Of a DNA stretch of 7,390 nucleotides, positions 1 to 7,297 are shown in pieces; the first letter of the stretch is position 1, and every line of letters begins with the position of its first letter. Under the pieces are notes generated by a model. That model saw only the letters and a program-made list of their open reading frames with translations, was not told where the DNA came from and searched no databases. The stretch spans positions 1 to 7,390 of the forward strand of contig CAYJPT010000116.1 of assembly GCA_964372165.1 (NCBI GenBank). Reading direction: 5' to 3'. The translations under genes and the position numbers were made by a program. This DNA is from CAYJAD01 sp964372165. Lineage in GTDB: Bacteria; Desulfobacterota; Desulfovibrionia; Desulfovibrionales; Desulfovibrionaceae.

Positions 1-69
1 ACTTTTTTACAATTTTCACAAAATTATACTGAAAAAGTAATTGTGCAGGACTCTTTAAACTTGGATTAA
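1..69 (+). CDS. Possible 3' end of an upstream gene (partial)
   Basis: Frame 1 is open from the window edge to a TAA at 67-69, giving 22 residues that end VIVQDSLNLD. The other two plus frames hit stops within about 40 bases. The stop lies 16 bases before the tyrA start, a spacing typical of neighbours in one operon. In Desulfovibrio-type genomes tyrA often sits in a cluster of aromatic amino-acid genes, so an aro gene would be a natural neighbour. The tail itself is too short to identify, and an open run of this length could be chance. Confidence 0.35.
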   Translation, partial: TFLQFSQNYTEKVIVQDSLNLD

Positions 70-85
70 ATGAAATGGAGTAAGC

Positions 86-844
86 ATGCCTGACTTTACA
101 GGAAAAAATGTTTTGATTGCAGGCCATAAGGGGCGAATGGGATTGTTTTTTATGCGTAAGCTTAAAAAGCTTGGGCTTAATATTCGCGGCATTGATGGAC
201 CTTTGCAAGAGGAAGAGCTTGCAAAAATTTGTCTTGATGTGCACCTAGTGTTGCTCTGTGTACCAGCTGCTGTTTTGCCTAAGCTACTTGTGCAACTTTG
301 CCCACATTTACAAAAATCTTGTATTCTTACGGATATAACTTCAGTCAAAGTTCAGCCACTTGAAAATATGCAACAATGCTGGAAAGGACCTATTGTCGGA
401 ACACATCCTCTGTTTGGACCTAAACCCCCTAAGGGCAGTGATTTACCGGTGGCTATTGTGCCCACAGAAAATACGCAAGAAATACATACAGACTTTGTTG
501 AAAGCATTTTTATAGCCATAGGTTGTCGTACTTTTAGATGCACGGCTGAAAAGCATGATAAAGCTATGGCAGCTATTCAAAATTTAAACTTTATTACTTC
601 ACTTGCTTATTTTGCTACACTTGCTCAAGATGAAGACTTGTTACCATTTTTGACCCCGTCATTTAAGCGTCGCCAAGAGGCAGCACAAAAAATGCTGACA
701 GAGGATGGTGAGCTTTTCAAAGGGCTTTTTGACGCAAACCCATATAGCCACGAATATGTGCGTAAATATCGCTCTTTTTTGAATGTAGCCGCAGGTGGTG
801 ATATAGATTTATTAAGTAAACGTGCTACTTGGTGGTGGGATTAA
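86..844 (+). CDS. tyrA: Prephenate dehydrogenase, compact archaeal-type TyrA
   Basis: This cytoplasmic enzyme oxidatively decarboxylates prephenate to 4-hydroxyphenylpyruvate with NAD(P)+, the step that commits chorismate to tyrosine. At 252 residues it is short and monofunctional, with no chorismate mutase or ACT domain. Visible motifs: a dinucleotide-binding loop AGHKGRMG (residues 12-19) after a hydrophobic strand; LLCVPAAV (56-63); DITSVK (83-88); THPLFGP (106-112), the family's substrate-binding/catalytic HPxFGP histidine motif; and an EKHDKAM helix (155-161) that starts the all-helical C-terminal domain. The start is supported by GGAG at 77-80, five bases before the ATG. The reading frame is intact. 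It points toward the cobalamin block, so it belongs to a separate unit that probably began to the left of the window. NAD versus NADP preference cannot be read with confidence. Confidence 0.9.
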   Translation: MPDFTGKNVLIAGHKGRMGLFFMRKLKKLGLNIRGIDGPLQEEELAKICLDVHLVLLCVPAAVLPKLLVQLCPHLQKSCILTDITSVKVQPLENMQQCWKGPIVGTHPLFGPKPPKGSDLPVAIVPTENTQEIHTDFVESIFIAIGCRTFRCTAEKHDKAMAAIQNLNFITSLAYFATLAQDEDLLPFLTPSFKRRQEAAQKMLTEDGELFKGLFDANPYSHEYVRKYRSFLNVAAGGDIDLLSKRATWWWD

Positions 845-864
845 AGGGGCGATTGTAATTTTTT

Positions 865-890
865 ATAGTAATTTCAGTTGAAATAACTAT
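865..890. repeat. Inverted repeat at the tyrA/cbiET convergent junction
   Basis: ATAGTAATTTCA (865-876) is followed by a 2-base centre and TGAAATAACTAT (879-890). The arms pair over 12 bases with one mismatch. The right arm covers the cbiET stop codon (TAG, complement of 887-889). The stem is AT-rich and has no T-run after it on either strand (the TTTTTT at 859-864 lies before it on the plus strand), so it is not a classical intrinsic terminator. It may still slow polymerase or protect the 3' ends of both messages. Confidence 0.4.
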
Positions 891-2182
891 CGTGACTGCG
901 TAGGTGGGTCTATACAAGCATTGACTATTTTATGTATGGATATTAAAAAAACAGGATTTTCAGGGACAAAGCGTATATCTTGAGCCAATGGTGTTGCATT
1001 GTTAATTGCAAGATGTAGAATTTGTATGGGCCATGTGTGATTTTTGAAAAAATCTTGCACTCGCTGCAAAGTTCCTAGTAAAACACAACTTATAACCAAG
1101 CGCCCCCCTTGGGGTAAGGCATCAATCAAATATGTAAGTAGTTCTTCCGCATTGTTTTGGCTTAATCCTCCACCCACAAAGATGCCATGCGGCTTAGGTA
1201 AAGCATTTAAGCATTGTGGGGCATGTCCTTCACAAATATCTAATATAATAGCTCCAAAATTACGGCGATTTTTTTTAATTTGCTTGATGCGTTCACTGTT
1301 TTTTTCAATGGCAATTACTTGCCCTGTATGTGCAAGGGTACACATCTCAATGGCTACAGACCCAGAGCCTGAACCAATATCCCACAAAGTATGCTGAGGT
1401 TCAATTTTTAATAAGCTAAGGGCAGTGGCACGTATTGCATTTTTAGTCATTAAGCCGTTTTCGTGCAGCACATCCTTTTGTTCAATGCCAAGCGTAGGAT
1501 TGGGAGTTGCTGTGCTAGGCAAAATTAAAATTGTACAACAATCTGATATAGTACGTGTGTTTTTGGCGGCTTGAAGTAGGGTTAGCTTATGTAAATGCTC
1601 ATTTTGTTGCCCAAGATTTTCAGCAATATATAGGATTAAATCCTTCGCTCCACGTTCTAATAAATATTGAGCAATAAGCTTGGGTTTTGCCTTAGCGTCG
1701 GTCAGTACGCAAACTGGTTTTCTTGCATAAATGGCAACACACAAAGCTTGCCAATGTACTAAGGTGTCACGCCCATGTAGAGAAATATGCTGTACATTAT
1801 GCCAAGCTAAACCCACCTTTGCACATAAGCGCTGAACAATACTAATGCCTGCATGAATATGTATAGCTTTAGTCCCAAATTTTTGTATCAAGCTTGCCCC
1901 AATACCAAAATATAAAGCATCACCATCAGCTAAGACTAAAACACGCTTACCTTGTGCTCTTGCAGCCTCTATAAATTGATAATTTTTTTCTATTGGACTA
2001 CCAATGGTTTGGAATACTTTTCCTTTATATAAAGTTTCATCTTCGTACTGTGGAAAAACTTGCGCGAGAATAGCTTTGCCGCCAAGGACGTAATGAGATT
2101 TATGCAATATGCTTAATTCTTTTTTAGTAAAAACCTGCCCGTAAACAGATAAAACTTCAATGGGGTATAAGCGTTTTTTCAT
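887..2182 (-). CDS. cbiET: Fused CbiE-CbiT: cobalt-precorrin-7/6Y C5,C15-methyltransferase (decarboxylating)
   Basis: This is a 431-residue two-domain enzyme of corrin ring synthesis, the same arrangement as CobL of the aerobic pathway. Residues about 8-225 are the CbiE tetrapyrrole methylase (C5 methylation), with YVLGGKAIL (31-39), ADGDALYFGIG (85-95) and SLHGRD (134-139). Residues about 240-420 are CbiT (C15 methylation and loss of the C12 acetate carboxyl). CbiT has the family entry motif GLMTKNAIRA (243-252), the SAM-binding loop DIGSGSGSVAIE (268-279), the acidic strand-end AIEKN (291-295) and IFVGGGL (334-340). Both steps use S-adenosylmethionine. The start overlaps the cbiD stop as ATGA, which suggests translational coupling, and no strong ribosome site stands before it. 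Oddity: the N-terminal glycine-rich SAM loop usual in CbiE (GIGxxG-like) reads LSVYGQVF. Neighbouring CbiD makes the anaerobic (cobalt-early) pathway more likely than the CobL route. Confidence 0.9.
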   Translation of the reverse strand: MKKRLYPIEVLSVYGQVFTKKELSILHKSHYVLGGKAILAQVFPQYEDETLYKGKVFQTIGSPIEKNYQFIEAARAQGKRVLVLADGDALYFGIGASLIQKFGTKAIHIHAGISIVQRLCAKVGLAWHNVQHISLHGRDTLVHWQALCVAIYARKPVCVLTDAKAKPKLIAQYLLERGAKDLILYIAENLGQQNEHLHKLTLLQAAKNTRTISDCCTILILPSTATPNPTLGIEQKDVLHENGLMTKNAIRATALSLLKIEPQHTLWDIGSGSGSVAIEMCTLAHTGQVIAIEKNSERIKQIKKNRRNFGAIILDICEGHAPQCLNALPKPHGIFVGGGLSQNNAEELLTYLIDALPQGGRLVISCVLLGTLQRVQDFFKNHTWPIQILHLAINNATPLAQDIRFVPENPVFLISIHKIVNACIDPPTQSR

Positions 2183-3270
2183 AGTTTTACCAAAATCCTA
2201 CCATCAAGGTGAAATAAATGTATTTTTACGCTTTGACCTGCAAAAGTTGTAGCTGTGATAGCGGCTTTTTTTGCAATATATTCTAATATTTTTATATAAT
2301 TTTCATGTGACATTATAATATTAAGCGCATGATTTGCAGTTACACATTGTGTGATTTGTTCTGCTTGCTCATCCTCAAGACCCTCACTAACGCACCATTT
2401 TGCCAAAAGTTCAAAGTCCAATTGAGAGGTATGAGCATGCGTATAAGCGTGACCTTGCGCAAGTTTGACAAGTTTACCAAAAAAACAAGCCCACAAAATT
2501 TGCTTAAAACTAAATTTTCTGGTCTCTTGCAAAGAGTATTGTGCAAAATCTGCAACTTGTATGCAAGCATGTTCTGGAATATTTGTATAGAGGTTTAGTA
2601 ATAATCGCTCAGAGCGTCGACCGGTTGTTAGACAAATATTTTCACAACCTGTAGCAGAGGCCACTTGCAAACTTTGGGTAATGGTGGCCTTCCATGCCGC
2701 ATGGCTAAATGGTTTAACTGTGCCTTGAGTGCCAAGTATGGAAATTCCTCCAACTATACCAAGTCGTTCATTAAAAGTTTTTTTTGCAATTTTTTCACCT
2801 TCGGGGACAGAAATACTTACCTCTATACCACCTGCATAAGCATAAGCCTTGGCTATGTCTTGCAAGCCAGCCCTAATTTGCTGCCTTGGTGCAGGGTTAA
2901 TGGCAACTTCTCCCACAGGCAATGGCAAGCCGGGCAAGGTAAAACGACCAACACCCTTACCACCCTTAATGTGAATTTGTCCTATATTATTATTGAGCTG
3001 GATATTAGCATGAATAGATGCCCCGTGGGTAGCATCAGGATCATCACCACCATCTTTTTTTACAATGCCTAAGGCCTGCCCAATGCCTATACAATTTGCA
3101 AAAGCTATGGGAATTTTTAATTTTGCAGTATGTGGTGCAGGGCATGGTATGTGCATATATGAAGGCTGAGCTTTGTTGTGCGATTTTAATAGCATATTCA
3201 AAGCCGCCATGGCTGCAGCAGTTGCTGCCGAGCCAGTTGTAAAACCCTCACGCAGTCTTTTTTTTGACAT
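2179..3270 (-). CDS. cbiD: CbiD, cobalt-precorrin-5B C1-methyltransferase
   Basis: CbiD adds a methyl group from S-adenosylmethionine to C1 of cobalt-precorrin-5B in the anaerobic cobalamin pathway. At 363 residues it is of usual length. Family signatures in order: LREGFTTGS (6-14); GGDDPDATHGA (74-84); GVGRFTLPGLPLPVGE (106-121) followed by INPAPR (124-129); a long core from VPEGEKIAKKTFNERL (155-170) into GIVGGISILGTQG (171-183); and LTTGRRSE (214-221), the usual TTGRR segment. The cysteine that commonly follows FTTGS is alanine here. The start has GGAAAG eight bases upstream on the minus strand. Its first 23 bases overlap the end of the upstream large gene and its stop overlaps the cbiET start, so it is the middle link of a coupled operon. 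Confidence 0.95.
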   Translation of the reverse strand: MSKKRLREGFTTGSAATAAAMAALNMLLKSHNKAQPSYMHIPCPAPHTAKLKIPIAFANCIGIGQALGIVKKDGGDDPDATHGASIHANIQLNNNIGQIHIKGGKGVGRFTLPGLPLPVGEVAINPAPRQQIRAGLQDIAKAYAYAGGIEVSISVPEGEKIAKKTFNERLGIVGGISILGTQGTVKPFSHAAWKATITQSLQVASATGCENICLTTGRRSERLLLNLYTNIPEHACIQVADFAQYSLQETRKFSFKQILWACFFGKLVKLAQGHAYTHAHTSQLDFELLAKWCVSEGLEDEQAEQITQCVTANHALNIIMSHENYIKILEYIAKKAAITATTFAGQSVKIHLFHLDGRILVKL

Positions 3271-6200
3271 ATTGCGTACTTTCCAATGAGCATAATGGTA
3301 TAATTTCTTTCAAATAAGTCTGATGTTTTTCAAGGTAAAAAGCGAGAGGCTTACCAAAATTCCGCCCCACCATACCTTCCACAAAAAGCTTGCTAACTTC
3401 ACGTTCACGCATAAGTATTAATTGGAAGTATCCAACAATATTACGTTCTTCTTTGCTCATTTTTGATAGTATTTTTTTGCATACCTCTTGTGAACGGGGA
3501 CGATATAACCAAAAATACATAAAATCTAAAGAGTCAACAATTAATGCTTGCATAAGATGAGCATTTTTTGCTTCAACCTTTTTCAAAAAACTTTTAGGCT
3601 TTATCATTAGGGTAAGAAGATCATCCTCAGGGAATAATAGCTCTAATTGTACATAATTATTAAAAATTTGTTCAAATTTTGTATCATAATCCCAGCGTCT
3701 CATGCGCACATTATTTTTGTGGTCGGCATACCCTTCAATTAGTGCAGCTACAGTATCAGAAGCCATTTTGGAAATAATGGCAGAACCCATTTGAATCATA
3801 GCATTAGGGTCTGCTACATTAGATAGATAAAGTATTTCATACACAGCACCATTAAATAATATGGCCATGGGTATAGCAAGCACACTACGGAAAACATTGC
3901 CAATAATGGCCTCTTTAGGTAGACCACGTATAGTATTATGCCACGCAATATATAGGCCATTTACCGCTGCCATAACACTATAAACTACAACTGTTTGGTT
4001 GGCTACAGTATAGCCCAAACCATCTTGTAGTAGTAATATACGCACGCCAAGTTCAAGTAAAGGCACAGAAAATCCAGTATACATGAGTGAGTCGCAAAGT
4101 CTGGACCAGCTTACATGATTATTCCATCGCAAAAGTGTTGAGCGGTGCAAACCTCCGCCCGCCACAACAGCTTGCACAACATTACGCACACCGGTGATGC
4201 CAAACCAGATGATAGGGCCAAACCAAGCTAAAAACCACCACGTTTGTGTATAGTGGAAAGCTATACTGGCAGGAATAAATCCAATTAAAACTTTGAGAAG
4301 ATTAGATACACGTGAGTTTAAATATTTTAGTGAAGGTATTTTATTGTTTTTGTAATTATTTGAATGATGCCCTTTGGCTATCTCACGTCTCATATTACCA
4401 AGTGAGGAGATATTGCCTGTTTCAACAATGCGTGCAGATGAAGATTTTGGAGACCACTCTTGCTCTTTGATGTAGCCATAGTGTTTCTTTCCGGGCAGAG
4501 CACGTATAAAGCGTGTAAGCAAACTTTTTTGTGGTATAAATTCATTGGGTATAAGGCGCATATTGTAATGCACAGGCATATAAAAAGGAATAGAAACATC
4601 ATTTTGTTGTTTTTCAATTAATCTTTGCGCTCGCACTGGTAGGGTTTCATTAAAAACTAAACCCATGCCAACATCGCTTTCAGGGCGACCTGTGGCATCA
4701 CTGCCCATGTGTATCCAAATGGGTTTTGTGGTATAAAACTTCTTGAATATTGGAATATTTGTTAATATGTCATGTAAAATAGCACAGCGTTCTTCATGGT
4801 CTTGTAAAGATTCGTGCGCTTCTGGCCCTTCTTGTTCACGTTTTTTTAATTTAGATAAAACCAAATGCTTTAAGCGAGGTATACTTGCTTCATTTATTGC
4901 ATATTGTAACTCGATAATTTCATTGATTTTACTTGTTTTATCATCATGCCATTCACGCAAATTATAAAGCTCAAGGTGGGTAAACATGCCTTGACATTGC
5001 CACAAGATTTCTAAAACATCTTCTGCATTTAATCGCGCAGTATTCAATGTTATTGTACTATTTGCATGAATGCTGGTTAGCCAATCTAGTAAAACAATTG
5101 GGCGTAGACGTAATAATTCCGGTACTTCAGCATCTTGAGTTGGAATAAAAGGCGAAGGTATGTCAGGGTTTTTGTCAGGAGTTATATAGCTATTATAAAT
5201 TGTTGCACTTGTAATTGCTTCAGGGTGGCTATATGTTTCTTCGACTTGCTCGGTTGAGCATACATCAGTATTTAACGCTTGATTAGTATGTATATTTTCT
5301 TGGCTTTTTTGAATATGTGGTAAAAGATTAATATAAATAAACTCAGATAAATGCACTAGGGAAGCTTGCCCTGCACCAACAAATTGCCTAAAATCATCGT
5401 GACTTATAAGTCCAATGCTTTCTGGATCAAGCTTTAGTTTTTTTGCTACGTTTACTCGATGTTTGCTATTCCATATATCAAGCACAGTAAAAACATAGCG
5501 TTGTCGCCATGCTGAGGCTTTGCGTCCAAGTTCCATGAGATGTTGCATGGGAGCTTCATTCAAAAAATCTATAAAATCATGCGGATTATTTAAGTTGCGT
5601 GGACTCCAAACAATTTGAGCATATTTATTTCTAAAAGGTACTATAAATTCTAGCCCTATACGCACTCGTATGCCAACAATATCTGCAGCACAAAGCACTT
5701 CTCTTGCGGCTTCTTCGCCAATATAATTATAATAAATAATTGTAAGGTGACGAATACCCTTGAGCCAGGCATCCATAATTAAATGCGTTGAGTTTTTGCG
5801 ACCCTTAGTATTGGCATCATGCACATGATGATCAAAGGCAAGTTGGCTCCAGTCTTCTGGCATTTCTACCAAACCATAATGTGCAAGCAGTTCTCGAATA
5901 ACTTGAGGATTACCACGTGCTGCACGGCGAAAGTCACTTGCTAAATACAACTGCCTACGCATATCCCCGTGTGAGCGTAGCAAATCTTTCATTATTTCAA
6001 TGAGTACTCTGGCTGTATTACGTCTGAAGCTTGTTTTAGCACTATTTAGTACTTCATCATAAAGTGCACGTAAAGCATTGAGGCGATTGTGGCTGTCACC
6101 AACTTCAAGGCTGTCAATTAGGCGCGCCACAGCATGAGCCACACGCATATCACGTGAAAGTGCTAAAGTTTTAATGCCATGGGGATGCAAGTTGGCATTA

Positions 6201-6307
6201 AAAATATTGTGTCCTGCTTTAGTATTGCCTCTCTTGTTAATGATTGTATTAACAAGAGATAACAATTCATGGTCTTGCTTATCAAAAAATAATTTATCCC
6301 ACCACAT
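3248..6307 (-). CDS. Large protein with degenerate PHP-like domain and C-terminal membrane domain, function unknown
   Basis: I do not recognise this 1019-residue protein as a named family. An ATG at 6307 has GAGG five bases upstream, so I prefer it to the in-frame GTG at 6313. Residues 1-155 are mostly helical, rich in Arg and Asp/Glu. From about 159 the sequence resembles a PHP metallohydrolase: DHHVHD (159-164), GLEF (E220), HLELYN (E446) and GSDATG (D537) match PHP signposts DxHxH, GxE, EVYN and GSDAH. The usual TDH motif reads YYN (192-194) and the last His is Thr. A polar, probably disordered insert lies at about 336-398. About five hydrophobic segments follow (roughly 668-688, 692-712, 741-761, 770-790, 804-828), then a soluble tail of about 170 residues. 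No signal peptide is seen. It lies between the racemase and cbiD, overlapping cbiD by 23 bases. The coding call is sure; the PHP reading is moderate. Confidence 0.85.
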   Translation of the reverse strand: MWWDKLFFDKQDHELLSLVNTIINKRGNTKAGHNIFNANLHPHGIKTLALSRDMRVAHAVARLIDSLEVGDSHNRLNALRALYDEVLNSAKTSFRRNTARVLIEIMKDLLRSHGDMRRQLYLASDFRRAARGNPQVIRELLAHYGLVEMPEDWSQLAFDHHVHDANTKGRKNSTHLIMDAWLKGIRHLTIIYYNYIGEEAAREVLCAADIVGIRVRIGLEFIVPFRNKYAQIVWSPRNLNNPHDFIDFLNEAPMQHLMELGRKASAWRQRYVFTVLDIWNSKHRVNVAKKLKLDPESIGLISHDDFRQFVGAGQASLVHLSEFIYINLLPHIQKSQENIHTNQALNTDVCSTEQVEETYSHPEAITSATIYNSYITPDKNPDIPSPFIPTQDAEVPELLRLRPIVLLDWLTSIHANSTITLNTARLNAEDVLEILWQCQGMFTHLELYNLREWHDDKTSKINEIIELQYAINEASIPRLKHLVLSKLKKREQEGPEAHESLQDHEERCAILHDILTNIPIFKKFYTTKPIWIHMGSDATGRPESDVGMGLVFNETLPVRAQRLIEKQQNDVSIPFYMPVHYNMRLIPNEFIPQKSLLTRFIRALPGKKHYGYIKEQEWSPKSSSARIVETGNISSLGNMRREIAKGHHSNNYKNNKIPSLKYLNSRVSNLLKVLIGFIPASIAFHYTQTWWFLAWFGPIIWFGITGVRNVVQAVVAGGGLHRSTLLRWNNHVSWSRLCDSLMYTGFSVPLLELGVRILLLQDGLGYTVANQTVVVYSVMAAVNGLYIAWHNTIRGLPKEAIIGNVFRSVLAIPMAILFNGAVYEILYLSNVADPNAMIQMGSAIISKMASDTVAALIEGYADHKNNVRMRRWDYDTKFEQIFNNYVQLELLFPEDDLLTLMIKPKSFLKKVEAKNAHLMQALIVDSLDFMYFWLYRPRSQEVCKKILSKMSKEERNIVGYFQLILMREREVSKLFVEGMVGRNFGKPLAFYLEKHQTYLKEIIPLCSLESTQYVKKKTA

Positions 6308-6312
6308 AAGCA

Positions 6313-6316
6313 CCTC
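6313..6316 (-). promoter_or_regulatory. Ribosome binding site deciding the start of the large PHP-like gene
   Basis: On the minus strand GAGG is followed by TGCTT and then ATG (6307-6305), an ideal five-base spacing. The GTG at 6313-6311 would overlap this site and has no Shine-Dalgarno sequence of its own, so the shorter ATG start is favoured by two codons. Confidence 0.65.
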
Positions 6317-6328
6317 AACAATATTGTT
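6317..6328. repeat. 12-base perfect palindrome in the racemase/PHP-gene gap
   Basis: AACAATATTGTT is fully self-complementary. It fills most of the 29-base gap between the racemase stop (6337-6339) and the ATG at 6307, and ends immediately before the GAGG ribosome site. It could be an operator half-site pair or a very small RNA stem. Being AT-rich and short, it could also be chance. Confidence 0.3.
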
Positions 6329-6336
6329 ATCGTTTT

Positions 6337-7242
6337 TTAGGGGAAATAAAAATTAGCTATGCCTTGTGCCACAACATTTACAGGACCACCAATAATAGTC
6401 TCTAATTTATCTATATCCTCTTGTATACTAAGCGTCAAATATCCACCAGGTTGCTGCATTGTAAAATGCATGCGCCTATGTTTGGCATAGTGCCATAAAC
6501 CTAAAGCAAGTGCACCTGAGCCGCATGCATTTTCATAATGCTCTGCAAAAGGATTTTGTACAAGTACAATAGGGTGCATAAAAATTTCGTAAGAATTTTG
6601 TTTGCTTTTTGACAGTTTTTTTTGTGACACTTCATGCCACCAAATGCAACCAATGGCTGCTTCGCGCTCAAGATTGTATTTTTCACGAATAATTTTTGCA
6701 TCTACTTGCCAATTATTTATGTTAAAAGGAAAATGTTCTTCATCAATAAGTAAATGGCTAATGCCGGGCAAACATACCAGCGTTATGCCCTGATCTAAAT
6801 TCTGCATAGTAGGCAAATGCATTAAAGGGATGTGCAGTGCTACATCATAGGCTTTGCTTAATTTGCTACAGTGACTTTGCGTATGAATAAAACTTTGCTG
6901 TACATGAGCCAATAAAGGAAAATCAAAACCCGAACTTTGCACCTTGCCTTGCCAAATAGTAATGTTATCAGGAGTTTTTGGCGTGTCATGCATATTAAAC
7001 TTTTCTTCTAAAGCCATAAGCAAGGCCAATGATCTTGTGGCATTGATGCAAAACTCACCACCAGCCATTTGCAATACGCCTGATTTTATGTCTATAAAGC
7101 CGGCTTGCTCTCCTCCAATGTGGCTAGGCAAAAGCCCTTGCGTGGCAAAGTGGCTACGCTCTTGCTTATTGTATTGTAAGCCTTCAAAAAGCACTGTCAT
7201 ATTACCACTAGGGCTAATTTTATAAAATGGTATGTTATGCAT
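6337..7242 (-). CDS. DapF-fold amino-acid racemase, CntK-like (histidine racemase type)
   Basis: This 301-residue protein has the two-cysteine racemase layout of the diaminopimelate epimerase fold: Cys65 in GGEFCINATRS and Cys240 in NACGSGALALG. These would be the acid/base pair that inverts the alpha carbon without a cofactor. True DapF hallmarks are missing: no HGLGNDF near the start, no CGNGxRC, and no RGxGET before the second cysteine. Instead PSGNMTVL (11-18), GEFCxNAT (62-69), ACGSG (239-243) and QQPGG (263-267) match, from memory, the pattern of staphylococcal CntK, which makes D-histidine for staphylopine. The position usually occupied by Gly after the first Cys is Ile. It is the first gene of a block ending in cbiD and cbiET. 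The substrate is not known; His is inferred from resemblance only. Automatic annotation would probably say diaminopimelate epimerase. No Shine-Dalgarno sequence precedes the ATG. Confidence 0.8.
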   Translation of the reverse strand: MHNIPFYKISPSGNMTVLFEGLQYNKQERSHFATQGLLPSHIGGEQAGFIDIKSGVLQMAGGEFCINATRSLALLMALEEKFNMHDTPKTPDNITIWQGKVQSSGFDFPLLAHVQQSFIHTQSHCSKLSKAYDVALHIPLMHLPTMQNLDQGITLVCLPGISHLLIDEEHFPFNINNWQVDAKIIREKYNLEREAAIGCIWWHEVSQKKLSKSKQNSYEIFMHPIVLVQNPFAEHYENACGSGALALGLWHYAKHRRMHFTMQQPGGYLTLSIQEDIDKLETIIGGPVNVVAQGIANFYFP

Positions 7243-7248
7243 GGTGTA

Positions 7249-7277
7249 AGTATGATATTTTTAATGAAAATCGTCAA
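7249..7277 (-). promoter_or_regulatory. Sigma70-type promoter for the racemase-cobalamin operon
   Basis: Reading the minus strand, TTGACG (7277-7272, five of six to TTGACA) is followed by a 17-base spacer and CATACT (7254-7249, four of six to TATAAT). With standard spacing, transcription would begin at or within a base or two of 7242, the A of the racemase ATG. An overlapping TATCAT (7257-7252) is a better -10 but would leave only a 14-base spacer. Confidence 0.5.
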
Positions 7278-7297
7278 CTACACTTATGGAGTGCTAT

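Noticed and set aside
6..30. Promoter before tyrA (TTTACA and TATACT)
   Set aside because: The -10 is good, but the spacing to TTTACA is only 13 bases, and the region looks like the coding tail of an upstream gene.
1044..1397. Plus-strand open frame inside cbiET
   Set aside because: It lies opposite the well-conserved CbiT domain and its translation shows no family motifs; it is an antisense shadow.
2665..3072. Plus-strand open frame inside cbiD
   Set aside because: It is antisense to the conserved CbiD core; its composition and lack of motifs mark it as a shadow.
4390..4617. Minus-strand 75-residue open frame with a hydrophobic start
   Set aside because: It lies in another frame fully within the large PHP-like gene, and the hydrophobic stretch follows from shifting an AT-rich coding sequence.
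6337..7242. Ordinary diaminopimelate epimerase (DapF) for lysine and peptidoglycan synthesis
   Set aside because: The fold and cysteine pair fit, but HGLGNDF, CGNGxRC and RGxGET are missing, and the residues around both cysteines look more like CntK.
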